Shown: positions 1-6,051 of the stretch, one piece after another
Numbering within the stretch: position 1 is the first letter of the stretch
How the letters are laid out: each line of letters starts with the position of its first letter
Notes under the pieces: model-generated
What the model was told of the DNA's origin: nothing
Seen by the model: only the letters and a program-made list of their open reading frames with translations
Database searches by the model: none
Source of the DNA: Bacteriovoracaceae bacterium
Lineage (GTDB): Bacteria; Bdellovibrionota; UBA1018
Direction: 5' to 3'
Length of the DNA stretch: 6,793 nucleotides
NCBI GenBank assembly: GCA_023250755.1
Contig: JAHFAC010000093.1
Span: 1 to 6,793, forward strand
Made by a program: the position numbers and the translations under genes

Positions 1-29
1 CACGATTTTTTTCTGAGATTCCGGATTAG
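1..29 (+). CDS. 3' end of a UvrD/PcrA-type helicase gene, ended by an in-frame TAG
   Basis: Only the last few codons of the upstream part are in the window. Read in the phase of codons starting at position 3, they give RFFSEIPD followed by TAG at 27-29. The two bases before this (CA) are compatible with a TCA serine codon, giving SRFFSEIPD. UvrD/PcrA superfamily 1A helicases carry a conserved SRF-x-x-EIP segment shortly before their variable C-terminal linker, so this matches the family closely. The following codons continue in the same phase into a UvrD-type C-terminal domain, so the TAG cuts what is normally one protein. The rest of the helicase lies outside the window. The assignment rests on a short motif plus the downstream domain. 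Confidence 0.7.
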
Positions 30-32
30 TTG

Positions 33-299
33 ATGGAGTTTAAGGATCTGTCCTATGGCGCTGCTACCAGCCAATATCGGCTTGGATCGTCTCGGCAGTT
101 TGGCTATTCTTCGGTTTCTCAGGTCCCGCCTAAAAAGGCCCCTTTGATCGGTCAGGGTGTCGATCATCCTGATTACGGCGATGGGCGAGTGGTTTCGGTT
201 GAAGGGGCGGGCGATGCTCAAAAAGTAGTCATCGAGTTTCGAGGGAGAGATCGCAGAAAGTTTTTGCTCAAATACGTGCAGACGTATTTGGAGGGATGA
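33..299 (+). CDS. Detached C-terminal Tudor-like domain of UvrD/PcrA helicase
   Basis: This 88-codon open frame follows directly on the TAG at 27-29, in the phase of the helicase fragment upstream. After a variable linker rich in Ser and Gln (about residues 8-35) it shows a domain typical of the end of UvrD/PcrA: IGQGVDHPDYGDGRVVSVEG, then a beta-strand-rich stretch ending KFLLKYVQTYLEG. In UvrD and PcrA this domain is known to contact RNA polymerase and to help link repair to transcription. If translated on its own it would start at ATG 33 or TTG 30, right after the upstream stop. The only nearby Shine-Dalgarno-like sequence is a weak GGA at 23-25, so re-initiation by ribosomes finishing the upstream part is the plausible route. 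Its stop TGA (297-299) overlaps an ATG at 296. The domain assignment is firm. Whether it is a separate protein, part of a broken gene, or joined by read-through is open. Confidence 0.75.
   Translation: MEFKDLSYGAATSQYRLGSSRQFGYSSVSQVPPKKAPLIGQGVDHPDYGDGRVVSVEGAGDAQKVVIEFRGRDRRKFLLKYVQTYLEG
290..295 (+). promoter_or_regulatory. Ribosome binding site deciding the gatC start
   Basis: GGAGGG sits 9 bases before ATG 305 but directly against ATG 296. The spacing therefore favours 305 as the gatC start, even though the 296 ATG is in the same frame. The site lies inside the last codons of the upstream helicase-domain gene. Confidence 0.65.
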
Positions 300-304
300 A
301 ATCA

Positions 305-604
305 ATGATCGAAGTCAATGAGGCGCTCACCAGAAAGGTAATGGGTTTGGCAAAACTGAAGCTTTCTGATGGAGAGGTCACCACTTTTACGGCACAGTTG
401 CAGGGGATTCTCAATTACATTGACCAGCTTTCTCGCGTTGATGTTCAAGGAGTGGGATCCATGACCCATCCGTTTGATGAGCCCACTCCCTTCAGGGAAG
501 ATGTAGTTTGCCCTTCACCGGTGGACACAGAAGGAAGGCCTAAAACTTTACTCTCTGCGCCGGATGTTCTGGATGGGGGTTACAAAGTTCCTTCGATTCT
601 TTAG
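305..604 (+). CDS. gatC: Asp-tRNA(Asn)/Glu-tRNA(Gln) amidotransferase subunit C
   Basis: GatC is the small subunit of GatCAB. It wraps around the GatA-GatB interface and stabilises the cytoplasmic heterotrimer. The product has 99 residues, close to the usual size of about 95-100. It has the family pattern: an N-terminal helix with GLAKLKLSDGEV, a second helix ILNYIDQLSRVDV, the central FREDVV motif, and the C-terminal end GGYKVPSIL. The start at 305 is preferred over an in-frame ATG at 296 because of the spacing to GGAGGG. The gene ends in two consecutive TAG codons (602-607). If both were read through, the frame would stop at TAA 620-622, only six codons later. The end at KVPSIL matches the family, so the first TAG is the natural stop. 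It is followed at once by gatA and gatB, which supports the assignment. Confidence 0.95.
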   Translation: MIEVNEALTRKVMGLAKLKLSDGEVTTFTAQLQGILNYIDQLSRVDVQGVGSMTHPFDEPTPFREDVVCPSPVDTEGRPKTLLSAPDVLDGGYKVPSIL

Positions 605-639
605 TAGAGATGGAAGAAATAATCGGAAAAAATATTAAA

Positions 640-2082
640 ATGAATACAGTTCGCGAAATACATGACGCTTTTGACAGCGGCCAGCTTTCACCAGTGGCTT
701 TGACTCAGGGCTATCTTGAGGTCGCCCAAAAAAGCCATCACAACGCATTTCTCACCTTTTGCGAAAAGCGCGCCCTGGCTCAGGCAAAAGTTGCTGAGCG
801 ACTGATTGCACATGAAGGGCAGGTCCCACGCGAAAAATTTCCGCTTCTCGGAATTCCGCTGGGGATCAAAGATGTGCTGACGATCGATGGGGTTCGTACG
901 ACTTGCGCTTCAAAAATGTTGGAGAATTATGTTCCACCCTATACAGCAACCGTGGTTGCAAGACTCGAAGCGGCAGGTGCGGTGATTTTGGGTAAGACGA
1001 ATATGGATGAATTCGCAATGGGCGGATCGAATGAAAATTCGGCCTTTGGTCCTGTTCTACATCCGACTCATTCTGATCGAGTGCCTGGAGGTTCGAGCGG
1101 AGGTTCGGCTACGGCGGTGAGGGCAGGACTTTGTGTTGCTGCGCTCGGATCGGATACCGGGGGTTCTGTCAGGCTTCCGGCCAGTTTTTGTGGAATTGTC
1201 GGAATGAAACCGACTTACGGTCGACTCAGCCGCTATGGGCTCATTGCATTTGCGTCTTCACTGGATCAAGTGGGGCCCATGACCCAAACCGTAGAAGATG
1301 CAGCTCGCCTTTTTGAGGTGATGGCAGGTCATGATCCCCTGGATTCAACCTCATCTCTTCGGTCAAAAGAAAATTTTGTGAGGACATGTCTGACTGTTCC
1401 CGATTGGTCACGAATAAAAATCGGCGTTCCAAATGAATATTTTGTCAGCGGATTGGCACCAAATGTAGAAAAATCAGTTCGCACCGCATTGCAATGGTTT
1501 GAGTCCCAGGGAGCAAAACTGGTCCCAATTTCGCTTCCTCATACGTCGTACGCGGTTGCGGTTTATTACATGGTTGCGGTGAGCGAGGCCTCTAGCAACC
1601 TGGCTAGGTACGATGGAGTACGCTATGGGGCTCGACCTTCATTAGCGAGTGAAACGGGGGATCTTGCTACCTTTTATGAGCGTGTTCGCGCAAATTTTGG
1701 CTCTGAGGTCAAGCGTCGAATTATTTTGGGCACTTTTGCTCTTTCGAGTGGTTATTATGATGCCTATTATAGGCGCGCTTGTCAGGTCCGGAGATTGATC
1801 CAGCAAGATTTCGATGAAGCGTTCAAAACAGTAGATTTCATTGCCTCACCCGTCTCGCCGACAACCGCGTTTCGATTGGGTGAAAAATCTCAGGATCCTC
1901 TCAAAATGTATCTCAACGACATCTTCACCATTCCTGTGAATTTGGCGGGCCTGCCCGCACTCAGTGTTCCCTGCGGCGAGGATTCAGAAAAACTTCCGAT
2001 CGGCTTGCATTTGATTGCACCCGCGTTTCAGGAAGGTCGACTGCTTTGCCTGGCCCATGCGTTTGAGCGGAGATCTGCATGA
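640..2082 (+). CDS. gatA: Asp-tRNA(Asn)/Glu-tRNA(Gln) amidotransferase subunit A (amidase)
   Basis: GatA hydrolyses glutamine to release ammonia for the amidation reaction done by GatB. The product has 480 residues, near the family norm of about 485. The amidase-signature catalytic triad is present: Lys77 in GIPLGIKDVL, Ser152 in PGGSSGGSA and the nucleophile Ser176 in GSDTGGSVR. Their spacing (75 and 24 residues) equals that of Staphylococcus aureus GatA as I recall it (Lys79, Ser154, Ser178). Further GatA marks are GMKPTYGRLSRYGL, ASSLDQVGPM, NLARYDGVRYG and NLAGLPALSVPCG. An in-frame ATG at 610 would add ten residues (MEEIIGKNIK) that do not look like a GatA N-terminus. ATG 640 has a GGAA 11 bases upstream and gives the usual length, but neither start has a strong ribosome site. 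The usual Gln in GSIRQPA is Leu here. The stop overlaps the gatB start in an ATGA. Confidence 0.97.
   Translation: MNTVREIHDAFDSGQLSPVALTQGYLEVAQKSHHNAFLTFCEKRALAQAKVAERLIAHEGQVPREKFPLLGIPLGIKDVLTIDGVRTTCASKMLENYVPPYTATVVARLEAAGAVILGKTNMDEFAMGGSNENSAFGPVLHPTHSDRVPGGSSGGSATAVRAGLCVAALGSDTGGSVRLPASFCGIVGMKPTYGRLSRYGLIAFASSLDQVGPMTQTVEDAARLFEVMAGHDPLDSTSSLRSKENFVRTCLTVPDWSRIKIGVPNEYFVSGLAPNVEKSVRTALQWFESQGAKLVPISLPHTSYAVAVYYMVAVSEASSNLARYDGVRYGARPSLASETGDLATFYERVRANFGSEVKRRIILGTFALSSGYYDAYYRRACQVRRLIQQDFDEAFKTVDFIASPVSPTTAFRLGEKSQDPLKMYLNDIFTIPVNLAGLPALSVPCGEDSEKLPIGLHLIAPAFQEGRLLCLAHAFERRSA
2069..2072 (+). promoter_or_regulatory. Ribosome binding site for gatB
   Basis: GGAG lies six bases before the gatB ATG at 2079, inside the last codons of gatA. 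Together with the ATGA overlap it fixes the gatB start and suggests translational coupling of the two subunits. Confidence 0.6.
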
Positions 2083-3563
2083 ACGTTCATTTGGAGTTTG
2101 AAGCTGTCATCGGTCTTGAAGTGCATGTCCAGCTTTCAACCCACACAAAGATTTTCTGTGCCTGTAGGGTTCGCCCCCACGACGGCAAGTCGGTTGCAGA
2201 AATCCTGGTTAACTCAAATACCTGCCCGGTGTGCGCTGGGCATCCGGGGGTGCTTCCGGTCATAAATCGAAAAGTCATTGATTATGCGATTCGGGCTGGC
2301 CTTGCGACAAATTGTAAGATCAACCCAAAAAATAGTTTTGCAAGAAAAAATTATTTCTATCCTGACCTTCCCAAGGGCTATCAGATCAGTCAGTACGAGA
2401 CTCCAATTTGCGAACAAGGCTGGTTAGACATCACCACTCAATCGGGAAGCAAACGGGTTACCATCCAGCGGATTCACATGGAAGAAGACGCGGGAAAAAG
2501 CGTTCACTTCAATGATTATTCACTTGTTAATTTGAATCGAGCGGGAGTTCCCCTGATTGAAATCGTAAGTGGACCCGATATGAGGACCGTAGAGGAGGCC
2601 GGAACTTACCTCCGTGCTTTGCATGCGGTAGTAACCTACCTTGGAATCTGCGACGGAAACATGCAAGAGGGTAATTTTCGTTGTGACGCCAACGTAAGCG
2701 TCATGCCCAAGGGATCCAAGAAATTAGGGACACGTGCTGAGGTTAAGAACGTTAACTCTTTTCGCTTTGTTGAAAAAGCCTTGGAGTACGAGATCGCGCG
2801 GCAGATTGGAGTCATTCGATCAAATGGAGCGGTAATCCAAGAGACGCGAACCTTTGATTCTGCAAAAGGCGTGACGGTTTCGATGCGCTCAAAAGAAGAA
2901 GCGCACGATTATCGTTATTTTCCAGACCCGGATCTTGTTCCACTCCTGATTAGCGAAGCTTGGATCGAAAAAGTGCGGAGTGACTTGCCCGAACTTCCTC
3001 AGCAAAAGAAAAAACGCTTTGAAATTGAACTCGGATTGTCACCTTACGATGCAGGCGTATTGACGAGTTCAAAGGCGATGGCCCTATTTTTTGAGGACGT
3101 CGTGAGCGCGCTTGTCAATAAGGGTTGGAATCCGAGGGCTGCAGCGAAACCTATTTCAAATTTTCTCTCAGGTGAAGTCGCTCGCTTGATGAATGAAGGC
3201 GATCTTGAGCTTTCACAAGGTAAGCTCAAGCCGGAGCACATTGCCGAAGTGGTTCAGCTTTCAAAAGAAGGCATCGTTTCTAGTACTGGCGCAAAACAAG
3301 TGATCGCAACAGTTTGGAAGACGGGTGACACCGTGCATTCGATTGTTGAGCGCGAAGGGCTCAAACAGGTGAGTGATTTAAGCTCACTTGAGCCAGCGAT
3401 TGAGAAGATGATTGCGACTTTTACCCATCAGGTGGCAGAATATCGAGCTGGAAAAGAAAAATTATTAGGTTTTTTTGTAGGTCAAGTCATGAAAGAAACG
3501 GGCGGAAAGGCCAATCCTGGGTTGCTTCAAGAGTTGATCAAAAAGAAATTGAGTGGATCATGA
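2079..3563 (+). CDS. gatB: Asp-tRNA(Asn)/Glu-tRNA(Gln) amidotransferase subunit B
   Basis: GatB binds the misacylated tRNA, activates the Glu or Asp side chain with ATP, and amidates it with ammonia channelled from GatA. The 494-residue product is slightly longer than the common 475-480. It carries the family motifs in order: GLEVHVQL (residues 12-19), a four-cysteine set Cys27, Cys29, Cys49 and Cys52 (FCAC and CPVC) that could bind zinc as in many GatB proteins, YFYPDLPKGYQISQYE (92-107), HMEEDAGKS (from 133), then RAGVPLIEIVS, EGNFRCDANVS, EVKNVNSFRFVEKALEYE and MRSKEEAHDYRYFPDPDL. The C-terminus has the helical YqeY-like domain that contacts tRNA, ending with GQVMKETGGKANP and a lysine-rich tail. 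With gatC and gatA adjacent, the whole enzyme is encoded here. Whether it serves tRNA(Gln), tRNA(Asn) or both depends on which synthetases the genome carries, which is not visible here. Confidence 0.97.
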   Translation: MNVHLEFEAVIGLEVHVQLSTHTKIFCACRVRPHDGKSVAEILVNSNTCPVCAGHPGVLPVINRKVIDYAIRAGLATNCKINPKNSFARKNYFYPDLPKGYQISQYETPICEQGWLDITTQSGSKRVTIQRIHMEEDAGKSVHFNDYSLVNLNRAGVPLIEIVSGPDMRTVEEAGTYLRALHAVVTYLGICDGNMQEGNFRCDANVSVMPKGSKKLGTRAEVKNVNSFRFVEKALEYEIARQIGVIRSNGAVIQETRTFDSAKGVTVSMRSKEEAHDYRYFPDPDLVPLLISEAWIEKVRSDLPELPQQKKKRFEIELGLSPYDAGVLTSSKAMALFFEDVVSALVNKGWNPRAAAKPISNFLSGEVARLMNEGDLELSQGKLKPEHIAEVVQLSKEGIVSSTGAKQVIATVWKTGDTVHSIVEREGLKQVSDLSSLEPAIEKMIATFTHQVAEYRAGKEKLLGFFVGQVMKETGGKANPGLLQELIKKKLSGS

Positions 3564-3570
3564 GAAACAA

Positions 3571-3580
3571 GGAGGGGAGA
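3571..3580 (+). promoter_or_regulatory. Strong ribosome binding site for the AsmA-family gene
   Basis: The purine-rich sequence GGAGGGGAGA lies in the 19-base gap between the gatB stop and ATG 3583. It decides the start: an in-frame GTG at 3553 would lie inside gatB and before this site, adding ten residues (MDHEKQGGES) ahead of an otherwise good membrane anchor. Confidence 0.8.
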
Positions 3581-3582
3581 GT

Positions 3583-6009
3583 ATGAAAAAATTTTTAGCC
3601 GTAATCACTGCATTGGTGACTCTGGTCTTGGCTGCGATCATTGTGATTCCGTTTGTGGTCGATGTAGACAAGTATCGCCCGCAAATCGTTCAGGCAGTCA
3701 ATGACCGAATCAACGGAAAGTTTGATCTTGGCAAGCTCTCTCTCTCTCTCTGGGGCCAAATCCGGGTTGAAGTGGCGGGTGTGCAGCTTGCGGACTCTCA
3801 GGGAAGAAAAATGGTTTCTGTAAAAGATGCATTTTTTCACCTCCCCTTTGCTTCTCTTTGGACGGGATCTCCCCTTCTTACTTTTAAGATGCAAAAGCCG
3901 GAACTTGCTGTCGTGAAAGACAAGTCGGGCAAGTTAAATTTGCTCAGTTTAATGAAGGCCGAACCGGCAGCGCCTCCAGCCTCTGCTGCGCCAATTCAGG
4001 GACGATTTGTGATTCCAGGGCTTGCTGCTCAGGCGAGGCTTGGGGTTGAGATTCTCAGTGCTTCACTCACGTATCAAGACGAGGCCTTGAGTCGCGAACC
4101 ACAACGGGTAAGAGATTTAAATTTGATTTTCAAAGATATCTCCTTAAGTAGACCCACCCAGTTTGAGGTTTGGGCTGAAATCGATAGTCAAATGGGGATC
4201 AGTGGCCCTTTCAGGATTTCGGGTGAGGGAACGCCTCACTTGAACCATGGACAGTTTGATTACGCCACGCTTTCAATCAAAGCGGATTTTGATTCCATTG
4301 AAGTCAAGTTGCCGGGTTTCTTTGAAAAGAGAAAAGGAGTGGTTGCGAATGCGGTTGGGATATTGAAGGCTTCTGCGCAAGAAGTCAGCATCCAGAAATT
4401 TGATTTGAAATTTTTCAATGCCGAATTCAACACCACTGGATCAATCACCCATCTCGCTCCTAAGCAGGGCGAGGCGGCCGCTGCACCTGTTGCGCAGGTG
4501 ACGATTCAGTCCAATGAGATTGCCTTGAAGCCTTGGTCTGAGTTGATTCCGATGCTGAAGGATTTTGAACTCGGAGGGTCAGCAAACTTTCAAGCTTCAG
4601 CCAACGGCCCTGCCGGGCAGTTGAATTATCAGGCCAAGTTGGCACTTGAAAAAATCACGGCCAAAGCGCCCATGCTCAAGGCTAAGCCGCAAATTGACGG
4701 TACAGTCAAAATCATCACGGATCAAATCGAAAACTTTACCATGTCGGTGAAAGCGCCAGGAAATGATCTGCAAATCAGTGGAAAGCTGGTTTCGTTTACA
4801 AAGCCGCACTTGGATCTTCAAGTCACCTCAGGCGGCATGGATTTGGACCAGCTCATTGATTTTCCACCTCCGGCACCAGCCAAATCTTCTGCTCAAACGG
4901 GGGGAGGGTCTGGTGGATCGGGATCTGGGGGGAGCGAACAATCTTCCGGCCATCCTGTGGATAAAAAAGCAGCGGTCGATTTCGATGCGCTTTTGATCCC
5001 TCTCCGCGAAAACAAAATGATGCAGGCGTTGGTGGTTAATATGGGCGTGAACATGAAGATGCTCCAGGCTTATCAAGTGAAGATGGCCGATCTCATGAGC
5101 AAGGTCAGCTTTAAGGACCTGGTGGGTTCAATCGATCAATTCAGCATGGGGCTTTGGAGCGGTTCCATCAAAACGAACGCTACGATGGATCTCAAACCCA
5201 AGGCGCCCGCCTATCGGTTCAATGCAGAGGTTGCGGGCCTTGATCTCAAGCAAGCGGTGAGCTCTCAGAAGCCGATGTTCAAGAATACGCTTCTTGGGAA
5301 AGCTTCTTTCAAAATCGTAGGATCGGGCTCAAGCTTCAATCCAGGCTCTGCGACGAAAAATTTGAACGCCAAGGGGAATTTAAAGGTTGAGAAGGCGACT
5401 TTTGCGACGATTGATGTCGGCAAGATGGCGGCTGATGCGATCAATCAGACGGTCAGTAAGCTTGGAGATAAAATTCCTGCACTGAAAGGCAAGGGACTGG
5501 GAGGAGCTCCGGGACGCGAGTCGCGTTATGATATCGTCCAATCTGATTTTTCAATTGTAAATGGAATTTTCTCGGCTCCGAACTTTGTCGCCAAGGCTGA
5601 GCCTAAGCAGGGGATTGACCTCAAAGGGGATACCACACTTGGCTTGACTGATTTCTCGATCAAGGCTGCATGGGAACTTTCAGATACCTACAACTTTACT
5701 AATGCGCGGGATCTTTCAGTGGAGCAGGCAGGGGTGAAGGTGGATCATATTTTAGCCGAGGGAGAAAGGCCGGTGCGTTTTCCGGTTCATGTCGGCTGCA
5801 CGATGCTCTCACCCTGTTATTCTTATACAGAGGTGCCCGAATTTTTGGGTAAAGTCGCGATGGCCAATACCACTCATGCCGTAGAAGGAAAGGCGAAAGC
5901 CGAATTGAAAAAAAGGGCAGAAGAGAAGGCAAAGGAATTATTGCAGAATGCTCCACCTGGTATTCAAGAAAAGGCGAAGGATCTGACCAAAAAACTCTTT
6001 GGGGGCTGA
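3583..6009 (+). CDS. AsmA family protein, membrane-anchored
   Basis: The 808-residue protein starts with a lysine pair and a hydrophobic segment (about residues 4-26), which probably anchors it in the inner membrane with the rest in the periplasm. The region after it matches the AsmA N-terminal domain: YRPQIVQAVNDRINGKFDLG, the KLSLSLW strand, then GVQLADSQGRKMVSVKDAFF and a KSGKLNLLSL segment. Repeated amphipathic beta-strand patterns fill the body, as in AsmA/TamB/YhdP-type bridge proteins, thought to shape the outer membrane or carry phospholipids between membranes. A Pro-rich then Gly/Ser-rich linker (about 428-453) divides the protein in two. The C-terminal half has the AsmA-like pattern ending with FPVHVGCTML. 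The last 40 residues are a Lys/Glu/Ala-rich helix. The only cysteines are Cys739 and Cys745. A (CT)8 repeat encodes LSLSL at 52-56. Family membership is clear; the exact role and subgroup are not. Confidence 0.9.
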   Translation: MKKFLAVITALVTLVLAAIIVIPFVVDVDKYRPQIVQAVNDRINGKFDLGKLSLSLWGQIRVEVAGVQLADSQGRKMVSVKDAFFHLPFASLWTGSPLLTFKMQKPELAVVKDKSGKLNLLSLMKAEPAAPPASAAPIQGRFVIPGLAAQARLGVEILSASLTYQDEALSREPQRVRDLNLIFKDISLSRPTQFEVWAEIDSQMGISGPFRISGEGTPHLNHGQFDYATLSIKADFDSIEVKLPGFFEKRKGVVANAVGILKASAQEVSIQKFDLKFFNAEFNTTGSITHLAPKQGEAAAAPVAQVTIQSNEIALKPWSELIPMLKDFELGGSANFQASANGPAGQLNYQAKLALEKITAKAPMLKAKPQIDGTVKIITDQIENFTMSVKAPGNDLQISGKLVSFTKPHLDLQVTSGGMDLDQLIDFPPPAPAKSSAQTGGGSGGSGSGGSEQSSGHPVDKKAAVDFDALLIPLRENKMMQALVVNMGVNMKMLQAYQVKMADLMSKVSFKDLVGSIDQFSMGLWSGSIKTNATMDLKPKAPAYRFNAEVAGLDLKQAVSSQKPMFKNTLLGKASFKIVGSGSSFNPGSATKNLNAKGNLKVEKATFATIDVGKMAADAINQTVSKLGDKIPALKGKGLGGAPGRESRYDIVQSDFSIVNGIFSAPNFVAKAEPKQGIDLKGDTTLGLTDFSIKAAWELSDTYNFTNARDLSVEQAGVKVDHILAEGERPVRFPVHVGCTMLSPCYSYTEVPEFLGKVAMANTTHAVEGKAKAELKKRAEEKAKELLQNAPPGIQEKAKDLTKKLFGG
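3736..3751 (+). repeat. (CT)8 dinucleotide repeat inside the AsmA-family gene
   Basis: Eight CT units run without interruption, covering codons CTC-TCT-CTC-TCT-CTC plus the T of the following TGG. They encode LSLSL near the N-terminus, in a part of AsmA proteins where alternating Leu and Ser is common. Because the unit length is not a multiple of three, losing or gaining one unit shifts the frame. Confidence 0.95.
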
Positions 6010-6040
6010 GAGTCGAGAAATTCTAGAACCATGTCAAAAA

Positions 6041-6048
6041 GAGGAGAG
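6041..6048 (+). promoter_or_regulatory. Ribosome binding site for the lipoprotein gene
   Basis: GAGGAGAG sits three bases before ATG 6052, with its GGAG core 6 bases away. This favours 6052 over the in-frame ATG at 6031, which would put seven extra residues before the signal peptide and leave the site inside the gene. Confidence 0.65.
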
Positions 6049-6051
6049 TTT

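Noticed and set aside
610..639. N-terminal extension of gatA from ATG 610
   Set aside because: The ten extra residues do not resemble GatA and no good ribosome site precedes them. The start at 640 gives the usual catalytic-residue numbering, though 610 cannot be fully excluded.
1131..1316. 61-codon + strand frame inside gatA
   Set aside because: It overlaps the catalytic region of gatA in another frame and shows no motif of its own.
3595..3894. 99-codon open frame on the - strand
   Set aside because: It is antisense to the well-supported AsmA N-terminal domain, has no ribosome site that I can see and no recognisable domain.
5699..5956. 85-codon open frame on the - strand
   Set aside because: It is antisense to the C-terminal part of the AsmA-family gene; no family features and low-complexity composition.
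6010..6051. Possible terminator or promoter in the gap before the lipoprotein gene
   Set aside because: Only an 8-base palindrome (TTCTAGAA, 6021-6028) is seen, with no stem-loop plus T-run and no convincing -35/-10 pair.
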